Shown here: piece by piece, positions 1 to 6,008 of the stretch
How positions within the stretch are numbered: the stretch's first letter is position 1
How the letters are laid out: each line of letters starts with the position of its first letter
Source: Gp13-AA77 sp036521995
GTDB taxonomy: Bacteria > Acidobacteriota > Terriglobia > UBA7540
NCBI GenBank assembly: GCA_036521995.1
Contig: DATDGR010000352.1
Location: forward strand, 1-14,108
Direction of reading: 5' to 3'
DNA length: 14,108 bases
The notes under the pieces: model-generated
Told to the model about the DNA's origin: nothing
The model's input: the letters and a program-made list of their open reading frames with translations, nothing else
Database searches by the model: none
Program-made: the position numbers and the translations under genes

Positions 1-68
1 CCCCGGATTGCCTCGATCGCCACCCGCGCCTTGAATTTGGCACTGTACTGCTTCCGTGTCGCCGTCAT
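1..68 (-). CDS. IS3-family transposase OrfA, N-terminal fragment (cut by window edge)
   Basis: The first 22-23 codons are visible. The protein starts MTATRKQYSAKFKARVAI, the hallmark start of the OrfA helix-turn-helix protein of IS3-family elements (K-x-Y-S-x-x-F-K-x-x-V-A-x-E-A). OrfA binds the element ends and is normally joined to the DDE-domain OrfB by a -1 ribosomal frameshift; OrfB would lie to the left of the window. The start at 68 is supported by AGGAGG a few bases upstream at about 73-78. The start codon lies inside an inverted repeat described separately. The family call is good; the IS3 subgroup cannot be set from this little sequence. Confidence 0.75.
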   Translation of the reverse strand, partial: MTATRKQYSAKFKARVAIEAIR

Positions 69-90
69 CAGCCCTCCTAGCCTCGATGAC
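64..90 (-). promoter_or_regulatory. Inverted repeat enclosing SD and start codon of IS3 orfA
   Basis: Six-base arms at 64-69 and 85-90 (GTCATC / GATGAC on the minus strand) enclose a 15-base loop holding the AGGAGG ribosome-binding site. The downstream arm contains the ATG of orfA. In RNA this could hide the start from ribosomes. The long loop makes it the weakest of the three similar structures in this window. Confidence 0.45.
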
Positions 91-136
91 TAAGCCGACA
101 TCTTAACTTATCGCCTGGTCCAAATTTCGGGGCCCA

Positions 137-768
137 CTATAAAGTCTGGCAATTTCAACAAACGCAGCCAGGGTCGGCTCCAGCCTCCCTCTGTCCGGGC
201 GGTCCTACCCCCGCGCCTAATCCTCCCGTAGCCCAGCCCCAGTCCGCGAGTAAGCAAGCCCCTGAGGTGCGTCAAGGCTATCAGGTGCGCCAATTCTGCC
301 CCCAGACTCCCTGCCATCGGGATGGGTCATACTTAAGTACGTAGGGTGTGCTAAGGGAGGGGAAGGCCCGTCGGCCATGAATACGGCTGGCCTGAAAAAG
401 GGATGGCGACTAACTGTATGTGCTGCGTCACCGATTCCTCCAGGATGGAAGGAGGTAGGACTCACGTTGGCAGTCGGCTGCACTCCTCAGGGAGCAGTTA
501 ATACTAATGGCACCAACGCACGAATCATAACAAACCAATGAGCACCGGAGTCGCTCCTTCGACGGTACCTCGCGTTGAGAGGGGGGGATCCGATAGGGTT
601 AGCCGTGTACCCGCCGTGTACACGAAACTGGGGTTCCGACCGTTCTTGCCGTTTCGCAAAATCAATAAGTTACGTATTTTCAGTGGGCTGTAATAGTTCG
701 AATCCCACCCTCGTCAGCTTATTGCCCACCTCTCCTTCGCGGAGGTAGCATTGCTTTTGTCTGTCTAT
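137..768. other. Stretch with no recognisable gene between two IS ends
   Basis: Both strands were read. Short open frames exist (for example plus 377-541, 54 codons, and minus 217-483) but none resembles a family I know and none has a convincing ribosome-binding site at a good distance. The DNA has several 4-5 bp hairpins (a GCAG/CTGC pair followed by a CTCC/GGAG pair at about 471-494). There is an 8-bp palindrome GTGTACAC near 617-624, preceded by the similar GTGTACCC near 605. A tRNA-tail-like sequence lies at 683-716. Degraded mobile DNA is the likeliest content, by position only. Confidence 0.4.
683..716 (+). other. tRNA 3'-tail-like sequence, possible attachment-site remnant
   Basis: Bases 697-716 read like a tRNA T-loop and 3' half: TTCGAAT loop (697-703), CCCAC (704-708), a seven-base acceptor strand (709-715) and an A discriminator. 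No complete cloverleaf is present. The matching T-stem strand GTGGG exists at 683-687 but is separated from the loop by nine extra bases. Integrases often leave such tRNA 3' copies at the far side of an island. An att origin is inference; a chance match is possible. Confidence 0.35.
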
Positions 769-861
769 TGGAGTGAACCCTTGAAATGAGACAGTCCGGA
801 TGGGCACACTTTGCTCGGGGAGGAGAGCAAAGTGAAGCGGAAGCGATACTCACGAAAGTTC
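769..861 (+). mobile_element. Truncated left end of a second IS3-family element
   Basis: From 769 the sequence starts TGGAGTGAACCCTTGAAAT and continues with a GAGACAG motif at about 788-794, typical of IS3-family left ends. It is followed by a purine-rich ribosome-binding site (817-826) and a transposase start (GTG at 832). Similarity to OrfA stops at about 861, after which the reading frame closes at 882. Only about 90 bp of the element survive. It faces away from the IS end at 1-136. Confidence 0.6.
807..834 (+). promoter_or_regulatory. Perfect 10-bp hairpin over SD and GTG start of IS3 remnant
   Basis: Arms CACTTTGCTC (807-816) and GAGCAAAGTG (825-834) are exact reverse complements around the eight-base loop GGGGAGGA. 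The loop and first arm bases are the Shine-Dalgarno sequence and the last three bases of the second arm are the GTG start. No T-run follows, so it is not a standard intrinsic terminator. It fits a hairpin that blocks transposase translation from read-through transcripts, as known for other IS elements. Confidence 0.6.
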
Positions 862-882
862 CTTGATTTCCCTTCCTCGTAG
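832..882 (+). pseudogene. IS3-family transposase OrfA, 10-residue N-terminal remnant
   Basis: GTG at 832 opens a frame that reads (M)KRKRYSRKF and then unrelated residues to a TAG at 880-882. The first ten residues match the usual basic start of IS3-family OrfA proteins (KRKRYSxEFK). GGGGAGGA sits at the right distance upstream. Everything after the tenth codon, including the helix-turn-helix, leucine zipper and catalytic OrfB, is missing, so the remnant is inactive. The break at about 861 is 70 bp downstream of the end of the ADOP pseudogene. Confidence 0.55.
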
Positions 883-932
883 TGCCGTTCGGTTTCCCAT
901 GGCCGCTCGGGGACAGTCGAAGCTCGAAGTCG

Positions 933-3510
933 TCATTCGTGCCTCAGTGCTACCATAGGATCGACGTGCGCCGCCCGGCGAGCGGGCAGATAACCTGCCC
1001 CAAGAGCCACCAACGCAATGCCAGCCGTGACGCCAGTGAAAGTCAGCAGGTCAGCGGGATCGACCCCGAACAGCATAGAGCGCAGCAAGCGCGCGCACGC
1101 GATCGCCAGCGGCAAGCCGACCGCGATGCCTCCCGCGCTCACTGTCAGGCTGTCGCGCAACACCATCCATAGAATCTGCGCGCCCTCGGCGCCCAGCGCC
1201 ATCCGCACCCCGATCTCGGCGGTTCGCCGGCCCACCCGACAAGCGAGCGTGCCATACAGTCCGCCAGCCACCAGCACGACGGCAAGAAAACCAAAGACTG
1301 CCGCCAGGCGAGCGAAGATACGTTCGGGCAGAAAGCTTTCTTCGAACTGTTCCTGTTGGGTCAAGGGATCGAGCAGCGGCTGGTCGGGCGCGAGGTCGCG
1401 AAGTGCGCGGCGCACTTCGGGCAGCACGGCGAGCGCGGGGCCTTCGGTCTGCAGCTCGAAGTTCATCCCCAGGCCGGCGGCGTTGTGTACCTGCGTGTAC
1501 GGGAAATAGGCGGTCGCGACGTCGTGTTCGCGCACGTCGCTGTATTTGTTGTCCGCTACGACCCCCACGATCGAGTACCGCGAGCTCTCGCCCCCGTCTG
1601 TGAACGCAACGGTGTGTCCCAGCGGAGTTCTCCCCGCGAGATAGCTTCGCGCGAACGTTTCGTTGACGATGCCCACCTTGGGCGACCCGGCGGAATCCGC
1701 CTCCGTGAAGTCCCGCCCCATGAGCATTTGCGCGCCGAGCACGTGGAAGCAGTGAGGGCCTACGGCATTCCAGAACATGGGCAAGCCCTGGCCGTCCTCG
1801 CGAGGCGGATCGCCGTCGACCACGACTCGGGTCTTGTCGCTCCCGCCCGAGCCGATACGGACCTGCGTGAGCGTCGCCGACTCGACACTTGGCAGGGAGC
1901 GCAGCCGATCCCTGAGAGCTTGGTAGAACCGAATCAGCTCCGTGTCGGTGCGGGCGGTTGCCGGAGGGTTGATGCCGAAGACGAGCAACGCAGAGGCGCG
2001 AAATCCAAGATTCACACGTTCCAGGTTGCGCAGCGTCCGGACCAACAGGCCGGCGGCGCCTAGCAGGACCACGCACAACGACACTTGCACAGCCACAGCA
2101 GGCCGTGCGCCGCGCAGTGTGCCGATATCTCTGGCCGCGCCGGGCGATGCGGATTTCAAGGCGAGCCCGAGGGGTCCGCGTATCGCGCTGCGCAGCGGGA
2201 TGAGCCCGAAGACCACCGTGCCCGCCGCTGAGACAGCGAGGGCGAACCAGAGCACCGTGCGGTCCGGAGTGACATCAGGAACCAGCTCAGACGACGTTGC
2301 CAAGGCGCGAGTCACCCATACTGCGAGCGTCCAGCCGAGAGCCCATCCGCCGGCTACCAGCAGCAGGCTCTCGGTGAGTAACTGACGAAACAGCCGCGAG
2401 CGGGCGGAGCCCAGAGCCATCCTCAGGCTGAACTCTCGCTGCCGCGCTTCATTGCGCGCGAGAACGAGCACGGCGACGTTGAGGCAAACGATGAGCAGCA
2501 CTAGTCCGACCATCGCCGTGAGGATGAGCAGTGGATCCTTCAACCTCTCGCGCATGACTTGGATTCCACGCGCCGAAGACAAATAGATTTGCGGCGGGCG
2601 ATCTTTGGGATTGGGAGTGCCGATTCCCTCGTAGGCGGCGCCTCTGAAAACTGGCGTCAGTTGCGCGATTGCCCGTTCCCAACTCACCCCAGGCTCGAGG
2701 CGCCCGACCATCAACAGGCACCACCATTTGGGTGAGCCGTACAAAGTGGGCCCGTCCTCGGCCGGTATGCCGCGGGCGGTCAGGTCGGCCCGGTTCTGAA
2801 GCGGGATCCAAATCTCAGTCGGCGTCCACGGCTCGACACCACGGAAGCCCTCCGCGGCGACGCCGATGATCGTGAACGGTACAGCCTTGACGTAAAGCGT
2901 CTGGCCAATCACCGCAGGATTGCGCGCGAGCCGCCGGGCCCAGTAGTCGTAGCTGAGCACGGCCACTTGGGTGTGCTCCGTCTCGTCTTCGAGCGTGAAC
3001 CCGCGGCCCCGTTCGATCCTGACGCCGAGACCGGAGAAAAAATCGCCGCTCGGCTCGCATGCGTTCGAAACTGACCTCGTTGAAGGAAAAGTTGCCGATA
3101 CCGGTCTCGAAAGCCGCTGACGGGCGATTGGTGCTGTTGAGATAGACCAGTTGCTCGGGATGCGGCACAGGGAGAAAGCGGAGCATCACGGCGTTCATCA
3201 CGCTGAACACCGCCGTATTTGCGCCGATGCCGAGCCCAAGCGTTAGTGTAGCCACTACTGTGAAGCCTGGATTCTTGGCCAGCATTCGCAGGCCGTACCG
3301 AATGTCCTGCGACAATTGCTCAAGCCAACCCCAACTCCACACCCCCCAGGTCTCTTCCTTCACGTGTCTCACATTTCCGAACTTGCGCAGAGCCGCATAA
3401 CGAGCCTCCTCGGGCCGCATGCCGCGCTCAATGTTGTCCTCGGTCTCCTGCTCGATAAAGTTGAGGATGTCCTGATCCAGATCATTCATCATGCGCTTAC
3501 GGCGGTTCAT
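933..3510 (-). pseudogene. ADOP-type MacB/FtsX ABC permease, frameshifted with probable internal deletion
   Basis: The frame from 3510 gives an N-terminal ADOP domain (LDQDILNFIEQETEDNIERG, then RYAALRKFGNV), then a QDIRYGLRMLAKNPGFT motif and the first membrane helix, and stops making sense after RAERR near 3040. The homologous sequence resumes in another frame at SGLGVRIERGRGFT and runs to 933. It carries the MacB periplasmic domain (VAVLSYDYWARR), an FtsX domain (EFSLRMALGSARSRL) and a second FtsX domain (EIGVRMALGAEG) ending MVALRHE. The junction is a TTTTTT run near 3034-3039. From memory of the family, about 40 residues between RAERR and SGLGV are missing, so a deletion of roughly 120 bp that breaks the frame fits better than a one-base error. 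The start at 3510 has AGAGGG upstream and lies 15 bp after padR. These proteins lack an ATPase domain; their substrate is unknown. Confidence 0.85.
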
Positions 3511-3525
3511 AGCTTGCCCTCTTGT

Positions 3526-3868
3526 TCAGCGGGCCGGAGAATCCGCGATTGCTCCCGCCAGCTTGCCCCATCTGCTGGTTTCAATCGCCAACTGACGGCG
3601 TCCCTTGGGAGTAAGCCGGTAGAACTTTGCACGCCGACTGCTCTCCGAAGTACCGTCTTGGACCGAAATCCATCCCCGCTTGATGAGCCGATGCAGCGCG
3701 GGATAGAGCGACCCCTGCTCGACCTGCAACGCGTCTTCCGATCTCATTTCAATCGCCTTGGCAATGGCATGCCCGTGCGTCGGTCCCAACAGCAGGGTAA
3801 CGGAGAATCAGCAGGTCCAAGGTTCCCTGCAATAGTTCGATGCGCTCTCGCTGTTCTTTAGTAGACAT
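3526..3868 (-). pseudogene. PadR-family transcriptional regulator, single-base frameshift
   Basis: ATG at 3868 opens MSTKEQRERIELLQGTLDLL and continues ILR, the usual start of the PadR proteins that sit before ADOP permeases. After codon 23 (CGT, 3800-3802) the frame is lost. Removing one T at 3799-3800 restores R-T-L-L-L-G-P-T-H-G-H-A-I-A-K and the winged-helix core (LQVEQGSLYPALHRLIKRGW, then KFYRLTPKGRRQL) up to the TGA at 3526. Repaired length is 113 residues, normal for the family. PadR proteins are dimeric winged-helix repressors; this one would be expected to control its own operon with the adjacent permease. One added base is the only lesion seen, so a sequencing error remains possible. 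The broken partner gene argues that both are decaying. Confidence 0.85.
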
Positions 3869-3997
3869 TCTAGGTGAAGATACCGCTTCTCGGGTGGAAT
3901 GTCAAGGTGAAAGTGGCTGGCTGGCTGTCGTTAGCATGTGAAGGGTCCGGTCCAATGAGCAAGTGATCTGTCCGCTTGAGGTGGTCAAGGGGTAAGG

Positions 3998-4021
3998 CAT
4001 TCTGCCTAAGGAGGCCGAATG
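3998..4021 (+). promoter_or_regulatory. Hairpin over SD and ATG of ISNCY-type transposase remnant
   Basis: Outer arms CATTC (3998-4002) / GAATG (4017-4021) and inner arms GCCT (4004-4007) / AGGC (4012-4015) form a nine-pair stem with one T-C mismatch and the four-base loop AAGG. The loop and the inner downstream arm are the AAGGAGG ribosome-binding site and the last three bases are the ATG start. It is the same arrangement as in the two IS3 ends of this window. Confidence 0.5.
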
Positions 4022-4210
4022 AGCAAATACCCACAGACCGCCGTGGAGCGGGCGATGAAGATCCAGGAAGTGATTTTGCGAGCCGTCGCGAAAAGGATCA
4101 CGTGGTGGCAAGCAGCGGAGATTCTGGGGATGACGCACCGCGGGTGGCGGCGACATTGTCTTGCATGTCGTCGCCCTTGGCTAGGCGCTGGATCCCGGTC
4201 GCAGGTCTGA
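4019..4210 (+). pseudogene. ISNCY-type transposase, N-terminal remnant
   Basis: The frame starts MSKYPQTAVERAMKIQEVIL and continues with a WWQAAEILGMTHR helix-turn-helix-like segment. This is the N-terminus I associate with ISNCY-family DDE transposases common in Acidobacteriota (usual continuation MRRWRERYEE and then a catalytic domain of several hundred residues). Here similarity ends at about residue 42 and a stop follows at codon 64, so the DDE domain is absent and the product cannot be active. AAGGAGG lies at 4008-4014, just before the start at 4019. The family call rests on recognising the N-terminus; without a database search the exact family is moderately certain. Confidence 0.6.
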
Positions 4211-4276
4211 AGCCCTGACAGGACGATTCCACCTTTTGAGTTGCGTTAGCGTGTCCGCAGAGTCTATCGTAGTGCC

Positions 4277-5359
4277 ATGGCGACCGCCACGATGGCCGTA
4301 CAGCAACCGGGCACATCGAGCCCACCGAAATGGATCGTCTCGGAGCGGACTGACCTGCTGTGGTTCACGGTGGGCGGCGCGGCATCGGCCTACATTTTCT
4401 GGGCCCTTTGGCGGTATACCCACGTGCCGCTGCTGTTGCTGGTGGCGATTTGGGCCATCGTCTTCGACGAGACCCACGGCTTCGCCACCATCTCCCGCAC
4501 CTACTTTGACGCTGAGGAGCGTGTGCGGCGCGGCCGCTGGCTCTGGTGGAGTCTGGCCTTCTTCTTTGCCGTCGGCCCGGTGCTGATTGTCCTGGGGCTT
4601 GGGGACTGGCTCGAGCTCGCCACCGAGCTGTGGGGCTACTACCACATCTTCAAGCAGCACTACGGCTTCATGATGATGTACAAGAAGAAGAACCGGGACT
4701 TCAATGCGGTGGACATGAAGCTGGACAAGATCTTTTTCTTTGCCGCTTTCTACTACCCCTTCCTGACGTATCCGCTCCACGACAAAGAAGCGGCCGAGCT
4801 CCTTCCCTTCCCGATCAAGCCGCTCGCTGCCGCCATTTTCAACGATGTCCTGTTGTTCGCGCTCATCCTGATCACCGTGATCTATGTGGCGAGGCAGATC
4901 CAGAAAGTGCGGCTCGGGTTGACGCTCAACTGGCCCAAGCAGATTCTCTTCGCAGCCGCCATTCCCGTGAATTACCTGCTTTTCCGGAGCGGCATGCCGT
5001 TGCTCGGCGTCTATGCCGCGGCCACCATCTACCACAATATTCAGTACCATCGGCTGGTGTGGTTCTACAACCAGAACAAGTACGGGCATGAGGCCGACCA
5101 GGGACGGCGTTACGGCCTGGCCACGCTGGTCAACAGCCGTTGGCTGCTTTATATCGCGGCGGCGGCTCTCTACGCCTTGGTCTTTGATTTCGTTCCCCGC
5201 TTCGTCCTGAAACCCGCCATCGGTCCGGGCGACGTCAACCTCCGCAACCAACTCATCTTCTCTTTCTTTGCGGCTCCAGGCCTGCTTCACTACTGGATTG
5301 ACGGGCACATCTGGAAGGTTCGTTCAGACCCGTCCCTGCGCGAGTACTTGCGGCTCTGA
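4277..5359 (+). CDS. Uncharacterised polytopic membrane protein with paired-histidine motifs
   Basis: The 360-residue product has about eight or nine hydrophobic segments (roughly 28-46, 50-66, 90-108, 152-166, 184-205, 222-237, 240-252, 288-308, 324-338). Polar motifs rich in histidine lie at their ends: DETH (64-67), H123-x4-H128 in YYHIFKQHYG, H253-x4-H258 in YHNIQYHRLVWFYN, and H338-x5-H344 in LLHYWIDGHIW. I recognise a broad family of unnamed bacterial membrane proteins with HxF, KQxYG and W-Y motifs but no assigned function. The spacing resembles membrane di-metal enzymes (desaturase, hydroxylase or Brp/Blh-like), which is inference. The ATG at 4277 lacks a strong ribosome-binding site; ATG at 4292 is an alternative. 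It lies 44 bp after the IS-like remnant and converges with nuoI. The frame is intact, with no sign of decay. Confidence 0.85.
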   Translation: MATATMAVQQPGTSSPPKWIVSERTDLLWFTVGGAASAYIFWALWRYTHVPLLLLVAIWAIVFDETHGFATISRTYFDAEERVRRGRWLWWSLAFFFAVGPVLIVLGLGDWLELATELWGYYHIFKQHYGFMMMYKKKNRDFNAVDMKLDKIFFFAAFYYPFLTYPLHDKEAAELLPFPIKPLAAAIFNDVLLFALILITVIYVARQIQKVRLGLTLNWPKQILFAAAIPVNYLLFRSGMPLLGVYAAATIYHNIQYHRLVWFYNQNKYGHEADQGRRYGLATLVNSRWLLYIAAAALYALVFDFVPRFVLKPAIGPGDVNLRNQLIFSFFAAPGLLHYWIDGHIWKVRSDPSLREYLRL

Positions 5360-5374
5360 ACCCGCCGGTGGTGA

Positions 5375-5406
5375 GCCCGCACACCAGGGACGCAGCACCT
5401 GCGGGC
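5375..5406. terminator. Possible hairpin between convergent genes
   Basis: GCCCGCA (5375-5381) and TGCGGGC (5400-5406) are exact reverse complements around an 18-base loop, in the 68-bp gap between the membrane protein gene and nuoI. There is no T-run on either side, so it is weak as an intrinsic terminator; its position is the main support. Confidence 0.25.
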
Positions 5407-5427
5407 ACAGCTCAATAGCCTTTCTAT

Positions 5428-5961
5428 CTAGCCTACAATTGTGCTTGTCTTGATCTCGGGTCTCTGGCGGGGTGGGACTCGGGGCGGCGCGCCCTCCGGT
5501 TCAAGCTTGGCCATGGCAGGCTCGAGCATCTGTTCCTTGCGCCATACGAGCGTGTTGGTATCGTAGGCGGCAATCTCGAAGCCCTGGCCGTGCGTGATGG
5601 CGTCACAGGGGCAAGCCTCCACGCAGTAGCCGCAGAAGATGCAGCGGTTGTAGTCGATGTTGTAGACCTTGGCGTAGCGTTCCGCGGCGCTGATGCGGTG
5701 ATCACCGGTGTTCTCGGCGGCCTCGATGTAAATGCAATTCGACGGGCATGCCGCAGCGCAGAGGAAGCAGGCCACGCACTTTTCCAGACCGTTCTCGTCG
5801 CGGCGCAGAATGTGCGTGCCGCGAAAACGGTCCTCGAAATGGACGGGCTCCTCCGGGTAGTTCTCGGTGACCGTGGGCGCCACCATGTTTTTCCACGTGA
5901 TCGTCAGGCCCTTGCCGATGGCGGCCGCGGAGTCGACAAATTCCTTCAGAATATTTGGCAT
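5428..5961 (-). CDS. nuoI: NADH-quinone oxidoreductase subunit I (complex I ferredoxin-like subunit)
   Basis: NuoI carries the two [4Fe-4S] clusters N6a and N6b that pass electrons within the peripheral arm of respiratory complex I. The 177-residue product has both ferredoxin motifs: C62-x2-C65-x2-C68-x3-C72-P and C107-x2-C110-x2-C113-x3-C117-P. A conserved stretch (DHRISAAERYAKVYNIDYNR) lies between them. Start choice: ATG at 5961 (MPNILKEF) matches the usual N-terminus and lies 12 bases after the predicted transcription start of a good promoter at 5980-6008. ATG at 5991 is a ten-codon-longer alternative whose ATGA overlaps the symporter stop. No other nuo gene is in the window, so this copy stands apart from a full nuo operon here. 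The proline-rich C-terminal tail after residue 155 varies in the family. Confidence 0.93.
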   Translation of the reverse strand: MPNILKEFVDSAAAIGKGLTITWKNMVAPTVTENYPEEPVHFEDRFRGTHILRRDENGLEKCVACFLCAAACPSNCIYIEAAENTGDHRISAAERYAKVYNIDYNRCIFCGYCVEACPCDAITHGQGFEIAAYDTNTLVWRKEQMLEPAMAKLEPEGAPPRVPPRQRPEIKTSTIVG

Positions 5962-5979
5962 GCTTCGAGGTCCCAAACT

Positions 5980-6008
5980 AGTATAGGTCATCGGGGGCTA
6001 ACCGTCAA
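5980..6008 (-). promoter_or_regulatory. Sigma-70-type promoter for nuoI inside the symporter gene
   Basis: On the minus strand TTGACG (6008-6003) and TATACT (5985-5980) are separated by exactly 17 bp, each one base from consensus. The predicted start is near 5973, about 12 bases before the ATG at 5961. The -35 box lies in the last codons of the symporter gene. Confidence 0.55.

Larger units (their letters stand above)
1..136 (-). mobile_element. IS3-family insertion sequence, 5' terminal part
   Basis: The minus strand from about 136 downward has the layout of an IS3-family left end: a terminus that begins TGGGCCCCGAAATTTGG, a short leader, a strong Shine-Dalgarno sequence and an orfA start at 68. 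The outer boundary at 136 is inferred from the family rule that ends begin 5'-TG; no target duplication can be seen because the other end lies outside the window. The rest of the element continues beyond base 1, so whether it is complete cannot be judged. Confidence 0.65.
3893..4233 (+). mobile_element. Internally deleted IS-like remnant (ISNCY-type transposase start)
   Basis: An inverted repeat GGTGGAAT (3893-3900) / ATTCCACC (4226-4233) brackets a stretch with a transposase leader, a strong ribosome-binding site and a transposase N-terminus, but no catalytic domain. The simplest reading is an element that kept both ends and lost most of its interior, leaving about 341 bp. The outer limits are inferred from only eight matching bases and could be wrong; no clear target duplication was found. 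If the left limit is right, the element begins about 25 bp upstream of the padR start codon and replaces its promoter. Confidence 0.4.

Noticed and set aside
377..541. 54-codon plus-strand frame starting MNTAGLKKGW
   Set aside because: The purine-rich stretch upstream is too far from the ATG, no family is recognised and nothing in the context supports it, so it was not listed as a gene.
1051..2076. A long arginine-rich open frame on the minus strand in a second frame
   Set aside because: It lies inside the ADOP gene; the composition is that of a shifted frame and no domain is seen.
3034..3039. Programmed ribosomal frameshift at the T-run in the ADOP gene
   Set aside because: The required shift is +1 and a block of about 40 residues appears missing, which a slippage site would not explain. 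The neighbouring padR is also broken.
3929..4253. GTTAGC(A/G)TGT at about 3929 and 4245 as a target-site duplication
   Set aside because: The two copies do not sit symmetrically at the inferred ends of the IS-like remnant and differ by one base; probably chance.
4181..5308. A 375-codon open frame on the minus strand
   Set aside because: It lies exactly opposite the intact histidine-rich membrane protein gene, has a low-complexity Glu/Val/Gln-rich product without family motifs, and is explained by the GC-rich codon pattern of the true gene.
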